From assembly GCF_018860635.1 (NCBI RefSeq), contig NZ_JAHKPT010000004.1, positions 363,617 to 427,616 on the forward strand: 64,000 bases of DNA. Direction: 5' to 3'. Position 1 is the first letter of the stretch. Every line of letters begins with the position of its first letter. The notes under the pieces were generated by a model, which worked only from the letters and a program-made list of their open reading frames with translations, was not told the origin of the DNA and searched no databases. Of this stretch, positions 50,617 to 58,211 are shown in pieces. Source of the DNA: Aliiglaciecola lipolytica. Lineage in GTDB: Bacteria > Pseudomonadota > Gammaproteobacteria > Enterobacterales > Alteromonadaceae. The position numbers were made by a program, and so were the translations under genes.

Positions 50617-50890
50617 TTCCTGCAAACCTTATAAGTCTCCACAACTTTGATACACTAAAAGAAAACACACTCAGCGTAAGGCCAAATATTAGGCTCACAA
50701 TTCCTTGCCAAAAATAAAAAAGCTCAGGTTCCGATAAAGATTTGAACACTAAATAATACTGCCCAAGAGATACAATACCGTTAAAGATGAAATATAGCCC
50801 TAGTAAAAAAGTTCCTGCTGATAAAAGCTCAGTAGCGCTGGAATCAAATTGTGAATATGGACGTTGCAAAATCAGGAATAGAGGAAGCAA
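50612..50890 (-). CDS. Hypothetical membrane protein
   Basis: 92 residues with two to three helices (SAGTFLLGLYFIFNGIVSLG, FYFWQGIVSLIFGLTLSVFSF). The start frame is open upstream through LFLILQRPYSQFDSS without a convincing ribosome site, so it may be truncated at its 5' end where the array is interrupted by the rhtA block. Stop overlaps the attC-like site. Confidence 0.5.
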   Translation of the reverse strand: MLPLFLILQRPYSQFDSSATELLSAGTFLLGLYFIFNGIVSLGQYYLVFKSLSEPELFYFWQGIVSLIFGLTLSVFSFSVSKLWRLIRFAGT

Positions 50891-51140
50891 TCAACCACTC
50901 TACAAATACAGCCTAGATTTAGCCTTCAAACTATGACGAATTATGCTAAAAATAGCTCCCGCCCACTTTTTCATGCTAATTCTTTTGAGCTATTCTAATA
51001 AATCACCAAACACAACAAAAATAGTTCGTCATATCCGGCAGCAATATTACAGCTTGAAATAGGCAAGATGCAGTGTGAATTCATATTTCTTCATGTAAAA
51101 TGCGGCCACTTCATTTTATTAATTTTTCGGGAATATCTCG

Positions 51141-52010
51141 ATGCAAATCAATCGTGTACTTCTCACTGCCATAGGCTGTGTTTTGTTGGCAATGGTGACT
51201 ATTCAGTCTGGAGCGTCTTTAGCCAAACAGCTTTTCCCGATAGTTGGCCCCGAAGGCACTACTGCACTACGATTAGGATTCGCAGCTGCCATACTTTGGT
51301 TAGTATTTCGTCCGTGGCGCACTCTTCCTCATGGCAGTGATTGGCGCAGCATTGTTATCTACGGTCTATGTTTAGGCGGTATGAATATCCTGTTCTATTT
51401 GGCAATAGAACGTATTCCGTTAGGTATAGCCGTCGCCCTTGAATTCACGGGTCCTTTAGCTGTGGCATTGTTTTCCTCTAAACAAAAAAGTGACCTCGTT
51501 TGGGTTGCCTGTGCCATAGCTGGGATCGTACTGCTAATGCCTGATTTGACTAGTACAGAAGGTTTAGACTTAGCTGGTGCGTTAATGGCGCTGGGTGCTG
51601 GCGGTTGCTGGGCAGGTTATATTTTGTTTGGCACTCGCTCAGGCAAGCAAGTATCAGGTGGCGTGACAGTGGCCTTAGGTATGACGGTAGCGGCCATCAT
51701 GCTTTTTCCTGTTGGCGTAGTGACCCAAGGATTAGCATTATTTAGCTGGGAAGTTTTACCACTAGGATTATTGGTTGGCGTGCTATCCAGTGCCTTGCCC
51801 TACTCTTTGGAAATGGTCGCCCTTAGAAACATGCCTACACAGGCATTTAGCGTACTCATGAGTTTAGAGCCAGCCATTGCAGCGCTTGCAGGCTTGGCCA
51901 TTCTTAGCGAATACTTAAGTTTGCTACAATGGGCAGCCATTGCTCTGGTTATTGTCGCTTCTATCGGCAGTAGTTTTACCCCGAAAAAAGCCGTTGATAT
52001 GAGTGTCTAG
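51141..52010 (+). CDS. rhtA: Threonine/homoserine exporter RhtA-like, EamA family
   Basis: 289 residues with ten helices in two EamA repeats. It resembles RhtA closely: MVTIQSGASLAKQLFP, GPEGTTALRLGFAA, YGLCLGGMNILFYLAIERIP, LGIAVALEFTGPLAVALFSS and SALPYSLEMVALRNMPT. It exports amino acids such as threonine and homoserine. It is on the plus strand, unlike the neighbouring cassettes, with no attC on its 3' side for 850 bp, so it may be an insertion in the array or a two-gene cassette with the DUF2061 gene. Confidence 0.88.
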   Translation: MQINRVLLTAIGCVLLAMVTIQSGASLAKQLFPIVGPEGTTALRLGFAAAILWLVFRPWRTLPHGSDWRSIVIYGLCLGGMNILFYLAIERIPLGIAVALEFTGPLAVALFSSKQKSDLVWVACAIAGIVLLMPDLTSTEGLDLAGALMALGAGGCWAGYILFGTRSGKQVSGGVTVALGMTVAAIMLFPVGVVTQGLALFSWEVLPLGLLVGVLSSALPYSLEMVALRNMPTQAFSVLMSLEPAIAALAGLAILSEYLSLLQWAAIALVIVASIGSSFTPKKAVDMSV

Positions 52011-52585
52011 CTGTTTTATTTGCGCTCGAGCCTGCTCTGTCCGTCAATTGTTCATTTATAACGACTACAAGCCAATCATCAACATGAGGTTGGCGTCGAT
52101 ATTTAAGATTGTTAAAGAACTTATTTGCCGTACCAGGAGCGTCTCTTATTTAATGCAATCTGCGTTAAATCTTCACATTTTCTACCCCCTTACTTCAAAC
52201 AATATGGCTATAAATTAGTAGTAGATTTAAGCTTCACTTAGAAATTATCGTATTTGAATAGCGGCATTAATTACCTTTTTTCTATTGGGTTAGCGTCCAT
52301 AAATCTATAGTTTGAGACTCTTTTAATTCAGCAAAGGTGATGATAGAAATAGCTGCTAATGCTTTACAAAATTTTTTTCTAAATGCTCTGATCAGTATAT
52401 AAATATGATTTGAAATGCCGCTTTTTTAAGTCGACCGCATTGCACTTCTTCGCTAATTACAATACGCCCTACTTTGTACGATTGATTTATTTGATGACAG
52501 TGTTCGTAAAAATCAATTGGCTTTTAAACCCATTAATGATAATAATTCTCATTATCAGATTTAAATTCTAATTGAGTAAAATATT
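52011..52585. other. Gap with Fur-like box, no gene seen
   Basis: 575 bp. A start-less minus-strand frame near 52270-52420 (ILIRAFRKKFCKALAAI...) could be debris. The Fur-like box lies at 52538-52556. Nothing else is supported. Confidence 0.4.
52538..52556 (+). promoter_or_regulatory. Fur box-like operator
   Basis: GATAATAATTCTCATTATC matches 16 of 19 positions of the classical Fur consensus GATAATGATAATCATTATC, with perfect GATAAT/ATTATC arms. It ends 29 bp before the DUF2061 ATG, where it would overlap the promoter. Confidence 0.72.
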
Positions 52586-52825
52586 ATGAAAAAGACAATT
52601 ACCTTCGCTTGTTTGCACTTTTCAGTGGCATTTACAGTAACTTATTTATTAACTGGCAGTGCCGTTATAGGTGGTGCAGTAGCCCTTGTAGAGCCTGCGG
52701 TTAATACCGTTGTATTCTATTTTCACGAACGTGTATGGAAAAGATTTGAAAGCCAGTCTGCTCGGAATGGAAATGGCAATGCAAAGCAGGCTTTTCCACA
52801 AAACGACATGACATTGCTATCTTAG
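52586..52825 (+). CDS. DUF2061 family membrane protein
   Basis: 79 residues. The family pattern is clear: ITFACLHFSVAFTVTYLLTGS, AVIGGAVALVEPAVNTVVFYFHERVW. Two membrane helices followed by a hydrophilic tail. Function unknown. A Fur-like box 29 bp upstream suggests expression under iron limitation (inference). It is followed by an attC-like site at 52871 in minus orientation, so the gene may be an inverted cassette. Confidence 0.82.
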   Translation: MKKTITFACLHFSVAFTVTYLLTGSAVIGGAVALVEPAVNTVVFYFHERVWKRFESQSARNGNGNAKQAFPQNDMTLLS

Positions 52826-52870
52826 TGACCAATAAAATACAAAAAGTACTTTATTGCCCTGACCCTTAGA

Positions 52871-52974
52871 ATAAAACGTCCAAATATTTGGGTGTAGCCC
52901 GACGGCAAAAATGGCCAAGCCAACTACCTAATGCGTTTCAAAGAGCGCAACGAATGAACCTTATCTTGGTTAAT
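52871..52974 (-). repeat. attC-like site, about 104 bp
   Basis: On +: AATAAAACGTCCAAATATTTGGGTGTAGC ... CTAATGCGTTTCAAAGAGCGCAACGAATGAAC ... GGTTAATT. The block ATGCGT-N-CAA-GAGCGCA-CGAATGA is shared with 62532-62555. Inner TTGGCC-like halves pair. Confidence 0.6.
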
Positions 52975-52975
52975 T

Positions 52976-53365
52976 TCACAATGCATATATAAATACCAAC
53001 CAATATGTATACAACAACGTTAGCCAACCAATAATGAAGGCTAGATCTTCGTGTATGTTTACATGTCGGAACACCTCATAGTCATTAAGAATTTCACTAG
53101 CAGGCTTACAGAAAACGATTAGTGAGATTGCGACCCCAACATTAATAAAATAAACAAGCCAATCCTCTAGCTCATACACGAATTCAATAACACCAACACT
53201 AAAAACATAAAAAGCGTAGAATCCGACACTTAAAACTGCTACCAGTTTACCTGTTTTCCAATTTTCAAGGTTGTCACTTATAGACATCCCGTATTCATAG
53301 TTCGAATACCAGATAGCAAAAATGACAGGCGAAATTAAAAAAAGTAACCCTAAAAAAGTTTCCAT
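52976..53365 (-). CDS. Hypothetical membrane protein
   Basis: 129 residues with four helices (LGLLFLISPVIFAIWYSNY, LVAVLSVGFYAFYVFSVGVI, LVYFINVGVAISLIVFCK, FIIGWLTLLYTYWLVFIYA). Not recognised. AAGGAGAGTATGG precedes the ATG. It ends at the attC-like site at 52871, so it is a cassette gene. Confidence 0.65.
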   Translation of the reverse strand: METFLGLLFLISPVIFAIWYSNYEYGMSISDNLENWKTGKLVAVLSVGFYAFYVFSVGVIEFVYELEDWLVYFINVGVAISLIVFCKPASEILNDYEVFRHVNIHEDLAFIIGWLTLLYTYWLVFIYAL

Positions 53366-53799
53366 ACTCTCCTTAACAAATCATATCTACGCCTTGCTCA
53401 TTGGAAATATAGCGGCATAGCGAATAATTTTCATAAGTGTAATAACTTGTAATAAAACAAAGTGCACAACTATAAAGCCAAAGCTCCCACTTGAGGGTAA
53501 CAATCAACAAATAGGTTTATTTGGTATACACCAAATTCAAGTACATTGAAAATCACTTATTCTTGCTAATGCACTTAACACCGCAAAGATAGAAGCTGTT
53601 GTGCTATTAGTATGAATACCTACACCAAAATACGAGTCGGATAAATTTGTAATGCCAGCCCCTTTCATGAGCTCGAGGTTGTGAAGCTAGATAATGACAG
53701 AAAATTGCTTCCTTTCGAGTTAGCAAAAAATCAATCTGAGTGATTAAGATTAGTAGTCTAAACCTTTTGTTAGAATCCAGTTTTTAGTTAGCTCCATCT
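53366..53799. other. Gap with a leuA-like remnant
   Basis: Between two cassette genes; holds the remnant at 53537-53686 and a possible second core site GTTAGAA at 53769. The rest is unassigned. Confidence 0.4.
53537..53686 (-). pseudogene. Fragment resembling the LeuA C-terminal regulatory domain
   Basis: A short frame between stops reads LHNLELMKGAGITNLSDS, YFGVGIHTNSTTASIFAVL and SALARI to TGA at 53537. FGVGIHTN-x-TTASI-x-AVLSAL resembles the last strand and helix of 2-isopropylmalate synthase dimer domains. No complete gene is here; presumably debris left by recombination. Confidence 0.4.
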
Positions 53800-53876
53800 T
53801 ACGTCCCAAGCAGCGGAAAACACGAACGCTTTGGCGCAGCCAGTGAGTGGTTTTCCGATGAATTGGTTTGTTAGGT
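53800..53876 (-). repeat. attC-like site with perfect 11-bp stem
   Basis: CGGAAAACAC/GTGTTTTCCG-type arms: 53813-53823 pairs with 53847-53857 (one mismatch allowed), and the right end is GTTAGGT, an exact GTTRRRY core. Confidence 0.75.
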
Positions 53877-53892
53877 TACAAACGGTTCATTG

Positions 53893-54180
53893 TTAACTCC
53901 CAAATAAATAAAAGGACAAAATTACAATACATGGAACTATTAAAGGCATTAAACACATTACAATGAAACCAGAAATATTGCTGTTTTTTTTCGCTTCTAT
54001 ACCGTCCTTTATCGAGAGTAAAACAATAATTATTAATGCTGTTCCAATATAAGTATTCGGATGTGAAAAATTCCCAAAAGTTGATAAGACGAAAAGAGGT
54101 CCTAACACTGAACCAATTCAAGTGATAGATACTGCTGCTGCATTCATATATGTTATGTAAGGATCTCTATTAAAACTCAT
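53893..54180 (-). pseudogene. Small membrane protein with internal stop codon
   Basis: ATG at 54180 starts MSFNRDPYITYMNAAAVSIT, then TGA at 54118-54120 (plausibly a former TGG), after which the same frame continues IGSVLGPLFVLSTFGNFSH and two helices (TALIIIVLLSIKDG, MCLMPLIVPCIVILSFYLF) to 53893. A 95-residue cassette protein with one nonsense mutation. The downstream part might still start at GTG 54108. Confidence 0.6.
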
Positions 54181-54206
54181 CTGTCACCAGCACATATTGT
54201 TATGTT

Positions 54207-55058
54207 TCACTTTTCCAGCAGCGCCCGAAGCATTTCAATACTGACCCACGGGCGAGTTCGATGTAGCATACGATGGCAGTTCGCACATACGAGGGCCAAA
54301 TCCTCAACCCGCGTATCGCATACCTCATCGGTTTCAAGTTCACTTAACGGACGTGTGTGATGCGCTTCAATGTAGCCGTTTCCGAGGCCGTCATAACGCT
54401 CCGCAAAATCAAACCGACAAACCTCACAAGGTAATGAACCTTCATTCTTTTGAGCATGCAATATCTTTGCGTTCGGTACTACCTGTGAATTTCTTTCCCT
54501 GGATTTGTGCATGCGTTCGATTCGCCTGCCTTCAGGGAAACCTTCTCGGACAAAAGCAATGGGCGGCACAACAAGTCCATCAGCGGCCAAGCGAAACGCC
54601 GCGAGCGCAAAAAGATCGGTTAAGAAATCCTCAAGCGTGACCGAAGCACTAGGAAGCGAAACCACAAACTTGGAATCACCTACAGCACTCTGAAAAGCTT
54701 GCTTACGTTCCTCATTGCGCCCATCACGCTTTTTGGGGCTGTAGCTCCAAACAAGATCAATGGAATCTTGCGCTTCCCTCGCATCATGCAGCTCGGCTAG
54801 CGGAGCAAGATTGTTGTTCTCTGGGTAGACGACCACATAGAAGTTACCATCCGCACGCCAATCAATTACCAACAACCAGAGTGTTCCTCCGGCAATGCGA
54901 TGAACCTTGAATGCACCGATACATGGCTTTCCATTAGCAAAGGCATGAAAGCCATTCAAAGGTAACTTCTGGATTCGGTCGGTTAGCCCGAACTCGCCAC
55001 TATCGCCGATATCGGCGGATAGCGCGCGTACCAAGTGTTGTGCAGTGGTCTTATTCAT
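54207..55058 (-). CDS. HNH endonuclease domain protein
   Basis: 283 residues from ATG 55058, preceded by AGGAGG; the frame runs 12 codons further into the attC-like site. The C-terminal third is an HNH nuclease: CEVCRFDF, then IEAHHTRPLSELE and LALVCANCHRMLHRTRP, giving two zinc CxxC pairs and the catalytic HH. The N-terminal part (about 1-180, GFHAFANGKPCIGAFKVHR, FYVVVYPENNNLAPL) is unrecognised and could be a DNA- or signal-sensing module, as in restriction-like defence nucleases. Single-gene cassette. Confidence 0.82.
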   Translation of the reverse strand: MNKTTAQHLVRALSADIGDSGEFGLTDRIQKLPLNGFHAFANGKPCIGAFKVHRIAGGTLWLLVIDWRADGNFYVVVYPENNNLAPLAELHDAREAQDSIDLVWSYSPKKRDGRNEERKQAFQSAVGDSKFVVSLPSASVTLEDFLTDLFALAAFRLAADGLVVPPIAFVREGFPEGRRIERMHKSRERNSQVVPNAKILHAQKNEGSLPCEVCRFDFAERYDGLGNGYIEAHHTRPLSELETDEVCDTRVEDLALVCANCHRMLHRTRPWVSIEMLRALLEK

Positions 55059-55080
55059 CGCCCCAACGCCTCCTGTGAAA

Positions 55081-55137
55081 CATAACGCCGCCATAATTTA
55101 TCGCTCAAAGCGTTCAAATTGAAGCCCTTGTTAAAGC
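55081..55137 (-). repeat. attC-like site, 57 bp
   Basis: CATAACGCCGCCATAATTTATC ... CCCTTGTTAAAG on +. CGCTCAAAGCG forms a short stem. It overlaps the stop of the methyltransferase gene, as expected for a cassette junction. Confidence 0.65.
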
Positions 55138-55724
55138 TTAGTGGCGATTGTATAAACATGTTTTTCAGGATACTGATCTAGCTCAAGATGTAAAATAGAA
55201 AGTCCATTATTCATAAGTAATTTCATATTTTCGTTAATACCAATAGAGCTGTAGTAAAAAGTATCATTGTGCCACTGATCAGTATGCTCTCCCTCGTCAT
55301 TGCCAAATGTATATATTAATACCCCCCCTTTGGCTAAAAACTGGCATAACTTCGCAACAACAGGCTTTTGCATAACAAGCGGTAAGTGAAAAATACTATC
55401 CCACGCAACGATGAAATCAAACTTTTCTTCTGTATCCCATGAGCAAATATCCTGGTGTAAAAAATAGTGTTCTGGGTGGTTACTGCTAGCCAGCTTTACC
55501 ATTTCTTTGGAAACATCAAGTCCAGTAACCGAAAAGCCGCGATGTTGCAATATATTCACAAACCTTCCCCCGACACCACAACCTACATCAAGTGCTTTTC
55601 CACCATTCGAGGCATATCCAATGGCTCGTTCAAATTGACTGACACCATAAAAGGACTCTATATGTTGGTCATGCCACCACTGAGCAATTTTGTCGTATTT
55701 TTTACCGAGTGCAGATGGTTCCAT
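55131..55724 (-). CDS. Class I SAM-dependent methyltransferase
   Basis: 197 residues with SAM motif I ALDVGCGVGGRFVNILQHRG, acidic loop VTGLDVSKEMVKLASSNHPE, motif IV IVAWDSIFHLPLVMQKPVV and ILIYTFGNDEGEHTDQWH near the end. The start YDKIAQWWHDQHIESFYGVSQFERAI is typical of small-molecule methyltransferases. Substrate unknown. Cassette gene with attC-like sites on both sides. Confidence 0.82.
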   Translation of the reverse strand: MEPSALGKKYDKIAQWWHDQHIESFYGVSQFERAIGYASNGGKALDVGCGVGGRFVNILQHRGFSVTGLDVSKEMVKLASSNHPEHYFLHQDICSWDTEEKFDFIVAWDSIFHLPLVMQKPVVAKLCQFLAKGGVLIYTFGNDEGEHTDQWHNDTFYYSSIGINENMKLLMNNGLSILHLELDQYPEKHVYTIATKL

Positions 55725-55751
55725 TTGAGAGCCTTAACCTCCGTATTAAAA

Positions 55752-55877
55752 GTGCTAACTTGCTGGCTATACTTGGCGAGGCACGAGCAGCAGCAATTGG
55801 GTTTGGGTCAGCAATATTTGTTTATTAATGCGCCCCCACTTCACTATCGCGGTTTTGCCGCCACAAGCAATTAGCAC
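55752..55877 (-). repeat. attC-like site, 126 bp
   Basis: Outer arms GTGCTAACTTGC (55752) and GCAATTAGCAC (55867) pair over 11 of 12 bases, and the block AATGCGCCCCCACTTC lies where ATGCGTCCC lies in other sites. The size is near that of Vibrio-type sites. Confidence 0.55.
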
Positions 55878-56102
55878 AACAACCTTGATTAAAATAATTA
55901 CCCTAGACTAAAGCAAACCGCCAGAAAACTACAACTATCGATGGTGGTACATTGAACTGGTATTGAGAAAACCATTTTAGCTGGAAATATTTGAAATAAA
56001 AAATCGGTTGGTCGATAGCGGAAAAAAGCACTAGTTAAGTCAGAGAAATACAGAAGAAACCAGCCTTTTCGCTATACAGAAAATTAAAAGGCTTACGTGC
56101 TG
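55878..56102. other. Spacer, no gene seen
   Basis: About 225 bp without a coding frame between two attC-like sites; possibly a cassette without a recognisable gene. Confidence 0.3.
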
Positions 56103-56187
56103 TAACGCTTAACATATGGGGATTTTAGGAGCCCATTGGCCGAAAGCCTGCGAGTAAGATTCCCGGTGAATTTACGAACATCATAAT
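56103..56187 (-). repeat. attC-like site
   Basis: TAACGCTTAACATATGGGGATTTTAGGAGC, matching the start of the site at 63203 (CATATGGGGATTTTAGGAGC) over 20 bp, then GTAAGATTCCC as partner of the GGGGATTTTA arm. Confidence 0.65.
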
Positions 56188-56553
56188 TCATTTTTTAGCT
56201 GCACGTTTGTTGAAGATGACAGGTAAGCGCCATGAAAGAAGTAACGCTACAGCAAAAATTACTAATATTTTAATAAAGATAGGCTTGCTAGCTGTATCAA
56301 GTATATTTTGTAGAGAGTGATTAAACAAAAAGACGCCAATAGCTGCAATCGAAAGCTGCTTAAAATTGAATTGGAAGTTGGTAATTTTGCAACCTACAGC
56401 AAAACCGATACTGGCGACGAAAGCAAAAATAAGGCTATTGAGAACGTTATTTATCAACGAAACCTGAATATCTGCATACCACGCTGCATAGAATGGAAAA
56501 AGTAGTGTAATGAATGCCAAGCTAATTCCAAAAAGACCAATTTGCTTAAACAT
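56188..56553 (-). CDS. Hypothetical membrane protein
   Basis: 121 residues from ATG 56553 with AAGGAAT upstream. Four helices (GLFGISLAFITLLFPFYAAW, LNSLIFAFVASIGFAVGC, LSIAAIGVFLFNHSLQNIL, ILVIFAVALLLSWRLPVIF). Not recognised. Cassette gene: attC-like sites at 56103 and 56609 bound it. Confidence 0.65.
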   Translation of the reverse strand: MFKQIGLFGISLAFITLLFPFYAAWYADIQVSLINNVLNSLIFAFVASIGFAVGCKITNFQFNFKQLSIAAIGVFLFNHSLQNILDTASKPIFIKILVIFAVALLLSWRLPVIFNKRAAKK

Positions 56554-56608
56554 ATGATTCCTTTCCAAGTGCTACCAGCGGCCCAGCGAAGTGGAGCCAT
56601 TTTAGTGG

Positions 56609-56679
56609 TATAACGGAGCGTAGCAACATCACAAATGATTGGCAACGTCGCTGGCTCCGCGAGCATTGACTTGTTATGC
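56609..56679 (-). repeat. attC-like site, classical size
   Basis: 71 bp, TATAACGGAGCGTAGCAAC ... GTCGCTGGCTCC ... GACTTGTTATGC. GGAGCGTAGCAAC pairs with the mirrored ACGTCGCTGGCTCC with the asymmetric bulges typical of attC. Confidence 0.75.
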
Positions 56680-57671
56680 TATCTTTCACTTTGGCGCCCA
56701 TTAAGATACTCAAATACGCCAAGTAAAGCTTCTGAGGCTGAGCGAGGTTCGTATCCCAGTTCGTTACGTGCTTTCGCTATCTCATACTCTTGCCTTACGC
56801 CGTAGAATAAGGCCACTTGGCTTCTAATAAGCTCAGCTGGTTTACCTGTCATCTTAGCTCCTAGCTCTGAGCATAAGGCAATAAAATACATCAACCATTT
56901 TGGTAAGCGTGCTGGAACCTTAAGGTTAATTCCTGCCGATTGGGCTGCTTTGTATATCTCAGGAAGTGACGAAGCTCTGTTATTTGCCAATATGTAGCGG
57001 CTACCAGAATTACCTTTCGTAGTAGCAGCCACTATGCCTTTTGCCACATCGCGAACATCAACGAAATTAAAGAAAAAATGAGGATCTACTAAAAGCTTAT
57101 TGGTTCTAATTGTTTCAATAAACTGCATAGTGTCTGTCAGTCGATTGGCATGGGGACCAATCATTGCTGAGGGTAGAACGGAAACCATCCAAAGTTGGTA
57201 CTTTTTTGCCAGCTCCCATGCTTTTTGCTCTGATTTTATTTTAGAGTTGTAATAGGCATTGTCAGATAAAGCGTTCCAACTATTTTCATCAAGATAAGTC
57301 CCATCATGCCCGACAGCCGCAACCGAGCTAACATAAACAACTTTTTTAACATTGGCTTGTGCCGCAGCCTTAAGGACAATTTCAGTCCCTTTCACATTCG
57401 GCTCGACGATTTCATTAATAGGATCTTTAGCCCAATGCTTAAATACAGCTGCAACATGATATAAAATATCAACACCTTCCAGGGCTTTTTTCATTGATTC
57501 TATATCCTGCATTTCGGTATAAACGACTTGGCAATTCAAGTGAAAAAAATCATCCACATTTTGAATATCACGCATACCTGCTCTTACCGTTTCTCCTTGC
57601 GCTATGAGCTCTCTAACTAAATTCCCCCCTAAATGACCGTTTGCCCCAGTTACTAAACACACATTAGACAT
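56679..57671 (-). CDS. NAD(P)-dependent epimerase/dehydratase (extended SDR)
   Basis: 330 residues from ATG 57671 (AGGTGA upstream); the longer frame to 57737 would translate the promoter and is rejected. Rossmann motif VTGANGHLGGNLVREL, DILYHVAAVFKHW, VYVSSVAAVGHDG and catalytic Y-x-x-x-K as YYNSKIKSE. The sequence recalls dihydroflavonol-4-reductase-like SDRs. It is preceded by a MerR-type promoter and the merR-like gene, so it is probably the regulated target; the substrate may be a toxic carbonyl (inference). Confidence 0.85.
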   Translation of the reverse strand: MSNVCLVTGANGHLGGNLVRELIAQGETVRAGMRDIQNVDDFFHLNCQVVYTEMQDIESMKKALEGVDILYHVAAVFKHWAKDPINEIVEPNVKGTEIVLKAAAQANVKKVVYVSSVAAVGHDGTYLDENSWNALSDNAYYNSKIKSEQKAWELAKKYQLWMVSVLPSAMIGPHANRLTDTMQFIETIRTNKLLVDPHFFFNFVDVRDVAKGIVAATTKGNSGSRYILANNRASSLPEIYKAAQSAGINLKVPARLPKWLMYFIALCSELGAKMTGKPAELIRSQVALFYGVRQEYEIAKARNELGYEPRSASEALLGVFEYLNGRQSER

Positions 57672-57705
57672 CTTATATTCACCTATCAGATTATTAAGTG
57701 ACAAG

Positions 57706-57737
57706 ACTATAAACTCTTCCCCTAGGGGAATAGTCAA
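57706..57737 (-). promoter_or_regulatory. MerR-type promoter with 20-bp spacer and perfect dyad
   Basis: On the minus strand -35 TTGACT (57732-57737) and -10 TATAGT (57706-57711) are 20 bp apart, longer than the optimal 17. The spacer holds the perfect palindrome TTCCCCTAGGGGAA (57717-57730). This overlong, dyad-filled spacer is the hallmark of MerR-activated promoters. It lies between the MerR stop and the epimerase ATG at 57671. Confidence 0.85.
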
Positions 57738-57743
57738 GCGTTT

Positions 57744-58127
57744 TTAATTGTCTGCGTGGTCAAACGAAAATTGATCAATCAGTTCTTTTTTTAATGACCC
57801 TAACTCAACATCTAACTGTTTGGCTTGTTCGATCGCGATTTTAATTTGCTTCTGCTTTTGCTCTATTGCATCTATAGCAATCTCGACCGGAAAGCGATTC
57901 TCTTTCGATTTAACCTTCATCATCGGCAGCATTTCTGAAAGTTTAAAGCCCAGAGATTGCGCCCGCTTTATCATTGAGATTATAACTACATGATGCTTAT
58001 CATAAATGCGGTACTTTCCTAATCTAGACACCTCCGACAACAGCCCTAGCTCCTCGTAGTGATGGATCGCTTTTTTTGACGCGCCGGTTAGCTTCGAAAC
58101 TTCTCCTATATACATGTTTTCACTCAA
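57744..58127 (-). CDS. MerR family transcriptional regulator
   Basis: 127 residues. Winged HTH at the N-terminus: MYIGEVSKLTGASKKAIHHY, EELGLLSEVSRLGKYRIYD, then the long dimerisation coiled coil (AIDAIEQKQKQIKIAIEQAK). No cysteine or other metal-binding residue in the C-terminus, so it probably senses an organic molecule or stress rather than a metal. It lies directly upstream of the promoter it likely controls and ends 7 bp from its -35. Confidence 0.88.
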   Translation of the reverse strand: MSENMYIGEVSKLTGASKKAIHHYEELGLLSEVSRLGKYRIYDKHHVVIISMIKRAQSLGFKLSEMLPMMKVKSKENRFPVEIAIDAIEQKQKQIKIAIEQAKQLDVELGSLKKELIDQFSFDHADN

Positions 58128-58138
58128 TTCTAAGTCGG

Positions 58139-58194
58139 GTGTAACACCACAATAAGCGGCGGTGAAACCGTCCGTTTACTTTTCTTGTTGGGCC
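58139..58194 (-). repeat. attC-like site
   Basis: 56 bp, GTGTAACACC ... CTTGTTGGGC on +. GTTGGGC is an exact GTTRRRY core; GCGGTGAAACCGTC forms the central stem. Confidence 0.65.
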
Positions 58195-58211
58195 CTTTTG
58201 GGCAAGCTTTT

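Noticed and set aside
52003..52218. 71-codon frame downstream of rhtA
   Set aside because: Starts inside the rhtA end, no ribosome site, no family-like sequence.
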